Of a stretch of 64,000 bases of DNA, positions 33,670-45,569 are shown one piece after another. The stretch lies in assembly GCA_030765065.1 (NCBI GenBank), contig CM060989.1:60464001-60528000 (forward strand). The letters are read 5' to 3'. The position numbers and the translations under genes were made by a program. The stretch comes from Deroplatys truncata. Taxonomy: Eukaryota > Arthropoda > Insecta > Mantodea > Mantidae. The notes below the pieces were generated by a model. It saw only the letters and a list, made by a program, of their open reading frames with translations. It made no database searches and had not been told where the DNA came from. The stretch's first letter is position 1; every line of letters starts with the position of its first letter.

Positions 33670-33905
33670 TGGTTCTTTAAGTACTTATGAGATTGTGAGT
33701 CGCCATTGGGACATGTTATCTCAAAATGAACTTAGGAGCCTCTTGGGTTTACTGGGAAAAACTTTAATCAGTTGGGGAATTTAATGTACTGGCATGTTGC
33801 CATGGTAGCTTAGTTGGTTAGAGCAGTGGCACGGTAAGCCAAAGATCTGTGGTTTAAATCCCAGCTATGGTTCTGAATTTTTCAGCCTAATTCTACCTCT
33901 TACAT
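33670..33905 (+). repeat. SINE B with tRNA-like head
   Basis: 'gtcgccattgggacatgtta' and 'cagttggggaatttaatgt' precede a tRNA-like unit at about 33808-33881 with A-box TAGCTTAGTTGG and B-box GGTTTAAATCC. The unit's acceptor arms (GCCATGG / CTATGGT) pair over 7 positions with wobbles and the D arm folds. The anticodon loop reads ACGGTAA and the T stem is broken, so it is not a functional tRNA. It ends 'ctgaatttttcag' as at 25060-25080. Confidence 0.65.
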
Positions 33906-34484
33906 TTATTTATTACTTATTTTCTGTGTCAATGTATAGGTATTACATTCCCTTTGTTTTAATAAATGCTCAAAATGTGTAATAATCACCAGATTATTAA
34001 TGTTTCACTGAACTAGCTGCCATTGGTCACCCCATTTTAATTTCATTTTTTTAAGCAGAGGACAAGATACATATTTCTAAAAAAAAGCTCAGCATATGAA
34101 AATGGACAAACAGTTGTAACGGCTATAACTGCACTAATTCAGCACCACTGCAGAAACACTTATACAAAAATAATGATCATAATATGTACAAATGGAAATA
34201 CTGAAGTGAAACATATGCATTCCTTCACTTCAAGTATGATAAAATGTAACATAGGTGCTGAACCAAAAGAAAATCCTTTTCTTGAATTTGTTTTGTACAT
34301 TTTTTATGCTGAATATAATGAACACATTCCTGCAATAGTTCCTGGATGAACTAGATCCTATTTGTGACAAATCAAGTATTTTAACATAACCATTTGTCTT
34401 GACAGGTGAAAAAATGACTGCAATGGGTTGGAATAATGTAAAGGAATGCAAAGGCATGTTTCCTGTTCATCAAGGAAACCTGAT
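33906..34484. other. calpain 3' UTR and flank
   Basis: On the - strand this follows the calpain stop codon at 34485. No element was recognised. An AATAAA-type signal on the - strand was not located with confidence. Confidence 0.35.
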
Positions 34485-34570
34485 TTATGAATAAAGAGTT
34501 TTCTCGATCCATTCTTCAAGAGTAAATGTTGCCGTGTTGGTGCCATCAGGGTCCCGTTCCTTGAAAATAT
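34485..34570 (-). CDS. calpain large subunit, last exon
   Basis: Acceptor 'tctgttgcag' is read on the - strand and the frame ends TAA at 34487-34485. With the base carried over from the previous exon it encodes DIFKERDPDGTNTATFTLEE, then WIEKTLYS and stop. That is the fifth EF-hand of the penta-EF-hand domain, which in calpains does not bind calcium but pairs subunits. The ending 'FTLEEWIExTxYS' is typical of arthropod calpains A/B. Confidence 0.9.
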
Positions 34571-34856
34571 CTGCAACAGAAATGGAATATTTTCATTTAT
34601 TTTGGTAAAAATCTTTATCCAAGTTGAAAATTGTTATGTAATAGAGATTTATATCTCATCCCAGGTGCATTAATTACATAATTAGATATTGCTTATACTC
34701 CAGTACAACATAAAATCTGAAATAAGATGCTATGGATCTTACTTGTTTCCCTTTAAATATTCTCTTTCTGAGATTACTTGCCTACATTTATTGGTCCCAA
34801 TAAATACAACTATAGATTATTAGTGTATTGGTAACCCAATCATTTTTGTATCATTC

Positions 34857-35020
34857 TATCTTTATTTACAATTTTTTAGCCTATCATTCTTATGGAACTT
34901 CCTTTAATTCTGTCTTCCTTTGTTCATTCTTATCCATTTCTCTCTGACTTTACCCAAACAATTCCCTACAATTTTTATATTTTTTCTCCTTTTACAAACT
35001 TCATCTCGTATCACACATCC
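34857..35020 (-). pseudogene. LINE A 3' end
   Basis: Read on the - strand the frame gives IVGNCLGKVREKWIRMNK, matching the 'GKYLCIVRNKWLKKI' / 'FLYKVRNKWM' ending of LINE A copies, followed by a short UTR. It lies in the last calpain intron, sense with the gene. Confidence 0.5.
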
Positions 35021-35030
35021 CCTAGCAAGA

Positions 35031-35240
35031 ATGTTTGCCTCCGTGGCCGGAATCGCTAGCTATCACAGCTCCTCACTTTGCTCGCAATGCTGAGTGGGCA
35101 CTGGTCCTATGCTCAGGACTTAAAATCCACACCCCATGGGTGGGATCGGGCCCGGGCACATTCCATGGCTGGGAACCAGAGCACCATGCTCTAGTCCACA
35201 GTGCAGGACAGTTCTGGTACATTAGATGTTCAAATGACAT
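35031..35240. repeat. GC-rich island, possibly a SINE
   Basis: The base composition changes sharply to GC-rich: 'gcctccgtggccggaatcgc', 'atgggtgggatcgggcccgg' and 'gagcaccatgctctagtcc'. The start resembles a tRNA 5' half (GCCTCCGTGGCC) but I find no good B box. No target duplication was found. It is not seen elsewhere in the window. Confidence 0.35.
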
Positions 35241-35261
35241 AATTTGAAACAATTATTTATG

Positions 35262-35335
35262 GAAAGGTAGAATCAGATGACTGAAAAATTCAATGTCATA
35301 GCCAGGATTCTACCTTTCATCTGATTCTACCTTTC
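35262..35335 (-). repeat. SINE B 3' end flanked by inverted repeat
   Basis: 'ctgaaaaattcaatgtcata' is the reverse complement of the SINE B end. It lies between 'aaggtagaatcagatga' and 'tctgattctacctttcc', which form an inverted repeat around it. Confidence 0.45.
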
Positions 35336-35727
35336 CAACCCTGTCCAACACACGGCTTGTGTGAAAGAACAATTAATTCCACAATTATTTATATTGGCAA
35401 AAATCTTTGTTTGATTAAGGTGCAGATTTCCAACTCACATTGTGATAGATTTTAATTCATGTATTATTCATTGTTGATATTTGTACATTGTTGGTATACA
35501 TGCTAAAGTAAAGTAATAATTATTAAATCTTTCATTATTTTAAGATACCAAATTCTATGTAATACATGTTAATGCATGTTAGGGCGAAATGAAAGTATAT
35601 CATTTGCATTTATTTAATTATATTGAAATAAAAATATTACACTGCTTATTTAAAGGCATATGAACACATCCTTTTGGAATAGTTTGCCATATTTGTTATT
35701 TGAAACATCAGAAAGAAACACAAAAAA

Positions 35728-37527
35728 AAATCTGATGTGTTGCACTCACATGACTTTCTCTACTGTTGTACAAAATATTTTTACAAAATCTTATTCTCCA
35801 TCTATTTCATATTAATCGAGATAAACATTTGCAGAAACGATCTTTTGACATGCAAAGAGAATTACATTTTACACATAGCGACCAGTTCTAAAAATATTTG
35901 ACTATCGCTTAAGGCCTACTATGTTCCCCTTGTTTTGTATGTGCAAGGGCAATATAGAAATACAATAGCCTTTAAGCATTGACATATATCTTAATAGCTG
36001 GTTGCTAGATGCAGCACCATTCTCTTTGCCACAGATTAATACTCTTTGCATATCCAAGACAAAAAATGAATAACGAATTCCCATTTGAGAAAATAAGTAT
36101 TGAAAAATATAAGGGTATTCCAAGCAATATCTCGAAAATGGTTCACTCAACAAAAAAAATCTGTGTTACACTCACATGACTTTCTCTACTCTTGTACAAT
36201 CTAATTTTACAAACGCTTATTCTCCATATGCTTCATGTTAATCGAGATGTCAATCTTATTGGTAATTTTCTTGTAGATGCAAGGGAAATATGGTAGCTTT
36301 TAAGCGTAAGTCAAATATTTTAACGCTGGTTGCTATGTGGCTTTTTCCATTCTCTTTGCATGTCCAGGTCATAAAAAATATGAATAACGAATTTGAGAAA
36401 AAGTATAAGTATTGTAAAATTTAAGGAAATAACAAGCAATATCTCGAAAACGGTTCACTCAACAAAAGAAATGTATATGACATAAGTTGTGTATTTTAAC
36501 GCGATCTACATTTTTTGTGTAGTAAAATTTTGTCTATCTCTTATGGTTTACCTGTTATGCAAAAGTCGTTCACAATGAAGAATACTTTTGGAGACATTCC
36601 CAGAAAATTCAAGATATACATTTCATTTCCCATGACATTATCTTAAACATATGATATTTTCATCAAAATCGTTAGAGCCATTTTTGAGAAAATCAAAATT
36701 TTTGAAAAATCTTCCATGTAAAGGGTAGTCTTGGGTGGGGGGATTTTCTTGAAAACCTTCGTGTCGCATCTCTGGAAGATACTGAGCCTAAATACCAAGT
36801 TTGGTGCTTATCCGACTGTTCGTTTTTGAGTTATGCTGTTCACAGACACACAGACACACACACACACACACACGGACATGTTTCCAAAAATGCTTTTTTT
36901 GGATTCAGGAGGTCTCAAAACATGTATTTCCGTTGAAATCTCGGTATCGAATTTTTGGGTGGAATGCAATACTTCCCCTACTTACTATACGTAGTAGAGA
37001 AAGTAAAAAATGTATATCACATAAATTGTGTATTTTAACGCGATCTACATTTTGTGTGTAGTAAAATTTTGTCTATCTCTTATGGTTTACCAGTTATGCA
37101 AAAGTCGTTCACAATGAAGAATACTTTTGGAGACATTCCCAGAAAATTCAAGATATACATTTTATTTGTCATAAAAATATCTTAAACATATGATATTTTA
37201 ATCAAAATCGTTAGAGCCATTTTGAGAAAATTAAAATTTTTGAAAAATGTTCCATGTAAAGGGTAGTCTGGGATAGGGGGATTTTCTTGAAAACCTCCGT
37301 GTCGCATCTTTGGAAGATACTGAACCTAAATACCAAGTTTGGTGTTTATCCGACTGTTCATTTCTGAGTTATGCTGTTCACAGACACACACACACAGACA
37401 TGTTTCCAAAAATGCTTTTTTTGGATTCAGGGGTCTCAAAACATGTATTTCCGGTGAAATCTCGGTATCAAATTTTTGGGTGGAATACAATACTTCCCCT
37501 ACTTACTATACGTAGTAGAGAAAGTAA
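35728..37527 (+). repeat. repeat R, tandem block in calpain intron
   Basis: Three units lie head to tail. Unit 1 (35728-36160) has the internal inverted duplication and is nearly the same as 5580-5990. Unit 2 (36161-37008) is full length with a (CA)n tract at 36846-36870. Unit 3 (37009-37527) lacks the 5' part and starts at 'aaatgtatatcacataaatt'. The end 'tatacgtagtagagaaagta' occurs after units 2 and 3. Confidence 0.8.
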
Positions 37528-37534
37528 TAGAGAA

Positions 37535-37797
37535 AAAAAAAAATGTTCTTTTCACGATTCTGAAAAAACTGATATTTTGTAGACATCTCTGCAAGGTTCA
37601 TCTAGACACTGGATGTTAGTTTATAGACACTTACAGAACTTGGTAAATATGTGTGCTTGATATATTCAAAAGTGTTTTTAAAAGACCTTGCTCATTAAAA
37701 TTATCTCACCTTATATTAACAGGACCTGGTGAAACAGTTCACAAATAAACAGCAGAGTTTAATATTAATATTAACCAAACAGTAATACATTACATAC
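37535..37797. other. calpain intron remainder
   Basis: No element recognised; it directly follows the exon donor on the - strand. Confidence 0.3.
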
Positions 37798-37993
37798 CAA
37801 TCATGGCACGAAGTCTGACAGCACACATCATATAATCATCAAATGTGATGATACCCTCCTTTGTACCATATCGGTGGGCAAGAATGTTGAGGATGTGGTT
37901 ATTGAGCCTATATCCAGCAGAATTAAGTGCCTGTCGCAACTCAAAAGCATTCAGGTATCCATTACCATCCTTGTCATACAGCTTGAAAACAGC
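37798..37993 (-). CDS. calpain large subunit, EF-hand 3-4 exon
   Basis: Acceptor 'ttttttttcag' and donor ATTG|GTATGT on the - strand; 196 nt. It encodes AVFKLYDKDGNGYLNAFELR with a canonical calcium loop (D-K-D-G-N-G-Y-L-N-A-F-E), then LNSAGYRLNNHILNILAHRY and GIITFDDYMMCAVRLRAMI, the degenerate fourth hand. Calpains are cytosolic calcium-activated cysteine proteases, and this domain senses calcium. The protease domain would be encoded further upstream (higher coordinates), mostly or wholly outside the window. The 3.2 kb intron to the last exon contains a tandem R block. Confidence 0.93.
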
Positions 37994-38359
37994 CTGAAAA
38001 AAAAGGTATCAAAGTGAAATATCACTATTCTTAAGATCAAAAGGTAAGCTGTGAGATTTACTTCCTTCAGTGATAAGCTCCTGAAGTTGCCCATTTATTA
38101 AGTCAATTCAGATTCAGATTTTATTCACCATTTGCAAAAGTTTACAAGGCTTCATCAGAACAAAATATAAAAACTGTTTATGTATACATTTTAAGTGCAT
38201 TAATACAAATTGTTGTATATCTATATATACAGATATTTTATATTATACCGACTAGCTACTATTGACATTTGCTACTTTAGGTGTATACGTTTTACATGCA
38301 TTAATACTTATATATAGGGCAAACTCAATTCTAAAATTCATAAAAGAATACTGTTCTAG

Positions 38360-39170
38360 TCTAGATATGTAATAAATGTAAAAGAGACAGCATGCATACA
38401 TTTCGAAACCTCAAAAATGTAAATCTAACAATAGATGGTGTAAATATAGATCAAATAAATAGTACAAACTTCCTTGGAATGATAGTTGACAAAAATTTAA
38501 ACTGGAAAGCACATGTAGACCATATTACCAAAAAATAAATAAAGGTATATATGTAACAAGACAGATTAGTAAGACAATGGATAGCAAAACGATGATACAG
38601 GTTTACTATGCATTAATATACTCGCATATTAGTTATGGTATTACACTGTGGGGAAATATTACTTTTAGAGAAATGGAAAAAGTGCTAAAATTGCAGAAAA
38701 AAGCTATCAGAATAATAGGTAGGATGAAAAATAAAGAAACATGCAGAAGTTTGTTTAAGAGCTTAAAAATATTAACTGCTCCATGCCTATATATATTTAT
38801 GAAAGCATAAAAGTTATTGTACATAAAAGACATGACAAAAATTGTAATATACATTCCTATGTATTAAGAAATAATATGGATTATTTCAGAATGACCCTAA
38901 GGGGGACCTTGAATAATCGTTCAACAGAAACCATAGGAAGTGAATTGTTCAATAAACTACCAAATGAAATAAAGAATATAAATCAAACAATAAAAACGAT
39001 GAAAAGCATAAAAACATATTTAATTGAAAATGCATTTTACAGTATAGAGGAGTTCAAATATGGAAAAATAATGTAAAACTTTGTATATAATGTAAATTGA
39101 TTATATTGGCATGTCCTTTAAACGTATGTAAAACAATGAAAATGAATGAATATGAATATATATATATATA
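38360..39170 (+). pseudogene. LINE (B-type) RT C-terminal part
   Basis: Broken frames give STNFLGMIVDKNLNWKAHV (RT thumb 'KFLGV.ID..L.W..H'), then VYYALIYSHISYGITLWGN, LKLQKKAIRIIGRMKNKETC and KPLPNEIK-type ELFNKLPNEIKNINQTIK, ending FYSIEEFKYGKIM. That order is the C-terminal third of Jockey/CR1-type ORF2. It ends before an (AT)n tract at about 39155. Confidence 0.75.
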
Positions 39171-39439
39171 CACACTTTATATTATTTAGACTAGCTACTA
39201 GACTAGCATTATTAATCAGGTAAGTCTTTATTGCTTCAGTTTCCTTCATTTCTGCATTTATTTCTTTAATCTGGAGAAGTAAATGATTGTATAAATCTTT
39301 TGTATTGCTTTCAATATATTTTATACCTAGCGAGCCACTTAGTCTGTTCCTAAAATAGTTCAGTTTTGTTCTTGTGTTGTGTTTGTGTACATTTATATTT
39401 TTTTTCTTCCCTATATGTTCTTACTATATGCTTAAGGCA

Positions 39440-40305
39440 TTCATATATATATATATATAAACCATTGCGTAAAGTGGTCGGTAACAAGCGTAAACAGATA
39501 AATTGGTCTACAGAAGGGATAAACAAATCCATAAAAAGAATGAAATTCTTAAATAGTTTAAAAGCTTACAAACTAAATGAAGAGTCTTACGTGTATATAG
39601 AAAACTATAAGAGTATTCTAAATACAGTGATCAATGTAGCAAAAAAGCTTCACAACAAAAGACTATTACAAAATGCTGAAAATAAAATAAAGACGTGGAA
39701 TATTATTTAAACTGTACACAAAGAAATGCATCAAAATGGGTAGAAAATTTATGAATTGTAAAAAATAGCTGTCAAATCCTAGATCCAACAAATATAAGTA
39801 ACGCATTCAATAATTATTATATAAATTTTGAATCAAATATGGGAATAAAGAAAATCAATGACCAAAAACCAATGTAAAAAGTGTATGTAACTCCATGGTA
39901 GTGAGAGAAGTTACAAATGAGCAGGTCATTAAACAGATAAACACACTAAAATGTAAAAAATCTAGTGGGTTGGATGAATATTCAAATCAGATGATAAAAT
40001 ATTGTAAAGATGAGATAGTGAATACTTTTACTCACATAATAAATGAGAGCTTTAACTCAGGAACTTTCCCAAGTAAATTTAAACAATTAATAGTTAGAGC
40101 AATTTACAAAAAGAAAGGCTCCAAAACTAGTGGAAACTATCGCCATATATCACTCTGCTCAGTATTTTCAAAAATCATGAAGGGCCTTTTCTTAGAACAG
40201 CTGCAGAGTTTTTATAATAAATTTAATATAACTTCTGAAAATCAATTTGGCTTTCAAAAAAAGAAATCTACAATACTTGCAATTAGCAAAGGAAATGAGC
40301 AAAAG
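39440..40305 (+). pseudogene. LINE (B-type) RT N-terminal part
   Basis: The frame 39466-39708 precedes a second (39895-40383) encoding KQINTLKCKKSSGLDEYSNQ (the 'KSSGxDEIP' RT motif), FPSKFKQLIVRAIYKKKG, NYRHISLCSVFSKIMKGLF and ENQFGFQKKKSTILAI. It breaks off at about 40305, where a LINE in the other orientation begins. The N-terminal part lies downstream of the C-terminal part at 38360-39170, so these are separate insertions or a rearrangement. Confidence 0.75.
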
Positions 40306-40547
40306 AAATATAAACAAGGCACTGTGAGGATTCTGAGTTTTTTGAAACTACTTTTGCATGAATTTCTTATTGGAATTTTTTAAAATTATTCTTATTGCTC
40401 GTTTCTGTAATCTAAGTATTCTTAATCTTTGTTTCTTTCCTGCTGCTCCCCACAGGGTGATCCCATAATTTAGATGTGAGTGTACAAAGGCGTAATATAC
40501 TTTTAGAGGACTATCTTCATCCATGACTTGTATTACCTGTTAAAGCA

Positions 40548-41790
40548 CACTATGTGGTCAAAAGTATCTGGACACCCCCACAAACATACGTTTTTCATCT
40601 TAGGTGCATTGTGCTGCCACATACTGCCTGGTACTCATTATCCGCGACCTCAGTAGTCATTAGACATCGTGAAACAGCAGAATCGGACGCTCTGTGGAAC
40701 TCATGGACTTCGAACATGGTCAGGTGATTGGGTGTCACTTGTGTCAGAAATCTATGCAAGATTTCCACACTCCTAAACATCCCTAGGTCCATGTTTCTGA
40801 TGTGATAGTAAAGTGGAAACATGAAGGGACATGTACAGCACAAAAGCGTACAGGCCAACCTCGTCTGTTGACTGACAGAGACCACCGACATTTGAAGAGG
40901 CTCGTAAAGAGTAGTAGGCAGATATCTATCCAGACCAACACACAGGAATTCCAAACTGCATCAGGATCAACTCCAAGTACTATGACAATTAGGCGTGAGG
41001 TGAGAAACTTGGATTCCATGGTCAAGCGGCTGCTCATAAGCCACACATCACGCAGGAAAATGACAAACGACGTCTCACTTGGTGTAAGGAGCATCAACAT
41101 TACACGATTGAACAGCGGCAAAACGTTGTGTGGAGTGACGAATCACGGGACACAATGTGGCGATCCAATGGCAGGGTGTGGGTATGGTGAATGCCCGGTG
41201 AACGTCATCTGCCAGCGTGTGTAGTGCCAACAGTGAAATTTGGAGGTGGTGGTGTTATGGTGTGATCGTGTTTTTCCTGGAAGGGGCTTGCACCCCTTGT
41301 TGTTTTGCATGGCACGATCACAGCGCAGACCTACATTTATATTTTAAGCACCTTCATGCTTCTCACTGTTGAAGAGCAATTCGGGGATGGCGATTGTATC
41401 TTTCAACACGATCGAGCACCTGTTCATACTGCACGGGCTATGGTGGAGTGGTTATACAACAATAACATCCCTGTAATGTACTGGCCTGCACAGAGTCCTG
41501 ACTTGAATCCTATAGAACACCTTTGGGATGTTTTGGAGCGCCAACTTCGTGCCAGGCTTCACCAACCTACATCGATACCTCTCCTTAGTTCTGCACTCCA
41601 TGAAGAATGCGCTGCCATTCCCCAAGAAACCTTCCAGCACCTGATTGAAAGTATGCCTGCGAGATGAATGCTGTCATCAAGGCTAAGGGTGGGCCAACAC
41701 CATATTGACTTCAAGCATTACCGATGGAGGGCGCCACGAACTTGTACGTCATTTTCAGCCAGGTGTCCGGAAACTGTTGATCACGTAGTG
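40548..41790 (+). mobile_element. Tc1 transposon, copy b
   Basis: Terminal repeats start CACTATGTGGTCAAAAGTAT at 40548 and, inward from the right, CACTACGTGATCAACAGTTT. TA flanks on the right (41791-41792), 'ca' on the left. It is the same subfamily as 32450-33647 and retains the 'gaatcggacgctctgtggaa' segment (about 40679) that copy a lacks. Confidence 0.9.
40670..41780 (+). pseudogene. Tc1 transposase (DD34E), broken
   Basis: Motifs seen in changing frames: VELMDFEHGQVIGCHLC, KWKHEGTCTAQKRTGQPRLL, SIQTNTQEFQTASGSTPS, VVWSDES (first Asp), IFQHDRAPVHTARAMVEWL (second Asp) and SPDLNPIEHLWDVLERQLRA (Glu). A stop follows 'CQRV' at 41222 and further indels occur. About 64% of the chain can be followed in the two longest frames. 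Confidence 0.87.
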
Positions 41791-42891
41791 TATATAGCTT
41801 TATTTATTTTGTTACTGATCTTTTCTACATGTTTATTCCATTTTAAATTATTATCTATAAGTAATCCTTAAAAATTTGTCTGCATTACTCAGTGAATTTG
41901 TTCATTTTGGATTGCTAGTGTTATGTTTGTCTGCATTTTATTATTTATTCCAGTTTGCATCCATTCCATTTTATTTGTGTTTAGTAACATTCCTAGCTCT
42001 GATAAGTACGTTCTAACTACCTATATAGTATAGTATTTTATTTGCTTTATTTTGTAACCTCTATCACTGTTTTACCTGTTACCATTATAGGGTATTATCC
42101 GCATACCCAGTAGCAAATCCTCCCGCATCCTGAATTTTTTTATATAGATAATTTATGTAGAGTATAAATAGATATGGTCCTAATTTAATATTCCGTAAAT
42201 TCAATAGGATTGAAATACTGTAAATCCTTGCTGGACTTTTCAAGGATGTCTCAAAAACTAATCGCTTTCACCCTTAACCAATTAGCACATTGTGAGTAGC
42301 ACTTCTTTTTGCCAATTTTGGTAACTTTAAGTAAGGCTGTTGCCAGAAGGTATATCAAAATTGAAAACACTCTTTGTTTGTTAGAAGCTACTAGACATCA
42401 AATGTTAAGGTGTCAAAATCTCATATTTCAGATTGAACATTTTAAAAGCAGGCTTAGAATTGGCACTAAAAAAATGATGTTTCATTCACATGACTTTTTC
42501 TACCCACTATAATATATTTTTATGTAGCTTCTACAAACTATTCTTATGCAAGCTTATTTTTCTACCTGCTTAGTCAAGACCAACATTTGCAAATATAGTG
42601 TTCATTACACATTTTGTTTGGGTATAAGAAGGATACAGCAAACCAAATTGATAGTCAGGCGTTTAAAAGTGGCTCGCTATGACTTTAAAATTCCATACTG
42701 TTTCCATGACATAGCAAGAATTAAGTGAATAGCAACAGGACTTCAAAAACACTTGCAAAGTATTTAACAATTGAAACCAATATTAACGGATATCTGAGAA
42801 ATTGTTGGTGCTACAAATAAGGTAATTTGAAATAAATTGTATGCTTTAAAGAGATCTACATTTTGTGTAGCATGTTTTTGTCTATCTCTAG

Positions 42892-44165
42892 ATCATCAGC
42901 TTTTGTTAACAAAAATAGAGGCTCTAGGCATAAGAGGGTTGGCCAATAAATGGTTAGAATCATATCTATGTGGTCGTATGCAAATAGTGGAAATAAAGAA
43001 TAAATCAAATAATCAGATCAATTATTATCACTCCAGTCCACTCCAAGTAAGCTATGGTGTGCCACAAGGTTCTATACTAGGTCCTGTCCTATTTCTTCTT
43101 TTCATAAATGATTTCCACATAAATGATCCATGTACTAAAACCATTTTATATGCTGATGATACAAATATCCTGGTTAAGGCAACCCAAAAAGAAACCTTTC
43201 TAACCTCTATTCACCAAGTCTCAGAGAAAATCTCAAACTATTTTACATTGAATAATCTTATTATAAATACAAATAAAACTGTAGCAATGGATATACACAC
43301 AAATATGAACAAAAATTATCTTGCCCTTCAAATACAACTCTCTAATCAGACACTTAAAAAAGTAGAATCTATAAAATTCCTTGGGGTCTGCGTACAAAGC
43401 AATCTGAAATGGGATGCCCACACTAGCTTCATAAATAATAAACTCAGCTCTCTATGTTATATGCTAAGAATATTGACAACATGCACAAGTAAAGAAACAG
43501 TTAGAGCAGCATATTTTGCACATGTGCACTCACTCCTAAGTTATGGAGTAGTCTTCTGGGGGTGAGTCTCCAACAAGCAAGTCAATCTTTATTGCACAGA
43601 AAAAAATTATCAGAACTATTGAAGGAGTCAGTCCAAAGTCGTCATGTAAACCTCTCTTTAAAAAACTGGGGATCCTCCCACTTCCCTGCATTTACATATA
43701 TGCACTTATTCTGCTTATAGTCAAGAACATTAATGCTTCTGATTCACTATTCATAACTAATAATATGGTGCATGAACACAATACTAGGAAAAATACACAA
43801 ATACATGTGACCAGCTGCAACACCTCGCTCTACCAAAAAAGTATCTTATACTCTGACATTAAACTTTATAATAATTTACCAAGTAATATTAAGGCAATTA
43901 AAAATGTAAACCAGCTGAAATCCAGTCTCAAGGCACATCTAGTTAACCACTCCTTTTATTCTATTAATGATTTCCTTGAACACAAATGTATATCATGAAC
44001 CATAGTATTTAGCATGTAAATACCTATTGTATATAATGTAAAAACATATTGTATATATTGCAAAAACCTATTATTGTTTATGTTTATAGCTTGACGTGTC
44101 CAATAGTGAATGTACATTGTACCAAACCACTTTAACTGATGAATAAACTAACTAACTAACTAATC
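42892..44165 (+). mobile_element. LINE B, best copy
   Basis: Begins inside the reverse transcriptase and runs to a (CTAA)n tail at 44145-44162. The 3' UTR includes 'cttgacgtgtccaatagtg', also found (reverse) at 23290. It is 5' truncated. The coding part has one stop at 43564 and continues to 43996. Confidence 0.85.
42894..43998 (+). pseudogene. LINE B reverse transcriptase C-terminal half
   Basis: The frame 42837-43565 reads HQLLLTKIEALGIRG, YGVPQGSILGPVLFLLFIND (RT motif B), ILYADDTNILVKA (catalytic YADD, intact) and ESIKFLGVCVQSNLKWDAH (thumb), then LLSYGVVFWG and a stop. It continues with KIIRTIEGVSPKSSCKPLF, NIKLYNNLP-type IKLYNNLPSNIKAIKNVN and HSFYSINDFLEHKC. Motifs place it among CR1/Jockey-type LINEs; the endonuclease and first RT motifs are gone. 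Confidence 0.85.
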
Positions 44166-44618
44166 TTAATGTTTACTCGTTATATGAAATTATACAAAAT
44201 TCTTTTAATGAAGTGGATTTTTCACAGACTGTTCCCAGAAAATCCCAAATATTCATTTTATTTGTGTTGTAAATATCTTAAATATATGGTAATTTAAACA
44301 AAATCCTTAGAACCATGTTTGAGAAAATAGAAAATTTTGAAAAATGTTCCTTGTAAAGGTAGTTTGGGGTGGAGAGATTTTCTTGAAGAATCTTAGTGTT
44401 CCATCTTTGAAAGATACTGAACTTAAATACCAAGTTTGCAGTTTATCCTACATTTTGTTTTTAAGTTACGTTGTTCAGATACACACAGTCCTTTGTCTAA
44501 AAATGCTTTCTATGGATTCAGGGTAGCCTCAAAATATTTATTTCTGGTGAAATCTCGATATCAAATGTTTACTGAAATTTTTACCTTCTGTACCTATTAG
44601 GTATGTGGTAGAGAATGT

Positions 44619-45234
44619 AAAAATGAAAATTTGGGGAATAAAAGTAACCGTATACCTACTGGACTTGCACCTAAGCTTAGCAAAACATAAAACACAAAAT
44701 TCAAGGTAAAACAAGAAAAGTTTATGGAATGATAGTTGTTTTGAGTAAATTAGTATTGGTTTAGAAACACATCTGTAACATGATAATTTATGAAATAATT
44801 ATGTAAACAGTCTTTATTCAAATTATCAAGGTCTACCTAAGTGGCATTATATAAATCACTTATACTGTATCATAATTGAAAACATTCAAATCTGTAGTGA
44901 AAGAGCGAAATTTCACTGCCCTTTTTTTTTTAAATCAAAACCATTTTCACAAGTTTATTTTGACACCTTTACTCAGTTGTGTCATTGCATTTCAAAGAAT
45001 AAGTTTTGACAGTTTATGCGATTGTTTCATCAGACAACTCAAGTTGAATGCAGAATGGAGACAATGCTTGTGCTTGCTACACACAACTGGCATTGTATTT
45101 TGTACATTTTTATTATAAAGAGAAATAAATATTGTTGACTGCTGACAAATCTTTAAAAAAGAGAGTTCATTTCACTATTGTGAAAGGACTAATTTGTATG
45201 AATATAGATGTTTTTGTAACATCTTTTAAAAACT
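44619..45234. other. calpain intron, nothing recognised
   Basis: The 80-codon frame at 44876-45118 shows no family motif. Confidence 0.3.
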
Positions 45235-45462
45235 CAAACCTATAACAAAGAATATCTCAGAAATGGTTAATGCCACAAAAAAATATTTATCATAATTTAT
45301 GTGCTTTAATGAGATACATTTTCATGTGTAGTAAGTTTTTGTCTATTACGGTTTACCGGTTATGCAAAATTCATTCATAATGAAGAGGAATTCACAGGAT
45401 ATTCGCAGAAAATTCAAGATAAATATTTTGTTTGTCATGGAAATATCTTAAACATATGCCAC
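45235..45462 (+). repeat. repeat R, internal fragment
   Basis: Carries the R middle only: 'aatatctcagaaatggttaatg', 'gtgtagtaagtttttgtcta', 'ccggttatgcaaaattcatt', 'aaaattcaagata' and 'aatatcttaaacatatg'. Both ends are missing. Confidence 0.7.
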
Positions 45463-45569
45463 CAATGAGCAGTAAATGGGCGGGAACATTCAGTAATGGA
45501 TGTGAATTGTAAGGTAAAATCCCTCACATAAATTATTTTATTTGCATTAGATGGCTGCAGGATATGTTT

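Larger units (their letters stand above)
40310..42240 (-). pseudogene. LINE (B-type), split by Tc1 copy b
   Basis: On the - strand, upstream part (42240-41795) includes LGPYLFILYINYLYKKIQDA and TGYADNTL, the RT motif B/C region with YADD read as YADN. After the Tc1 the element resumes (40545-40310) with [20 protein letters not shown] and [14 protein letters not shown], the post-RT region. The Tc1 therefore arrived after this LINE. Confidence 0.7.
42478..44618 (+). repeat. repeat R copy, split by LINE B
   Basis: The first part (42478-42891) runs from 'cattcacatgactttttcta' to 'gtctatctcta'. The second (44166-44618) resumes with 'cttaatgtttactcgttatat' and ends 'tatgtggtagagaatgtaaa'. In intact copies 'gtctatctcttatggtttac' is continuous, so the LINE at 42892-44165 inserted into an existing R. 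Confidence 0.75.

Noticed and set aside
33808..33881. tRNA gene at SINE B
   Set aside because: Acceptor and D arms fold, but the T stem is broken, position 33 is not U, and the unit is fused to a SINE body seen elsewhere.
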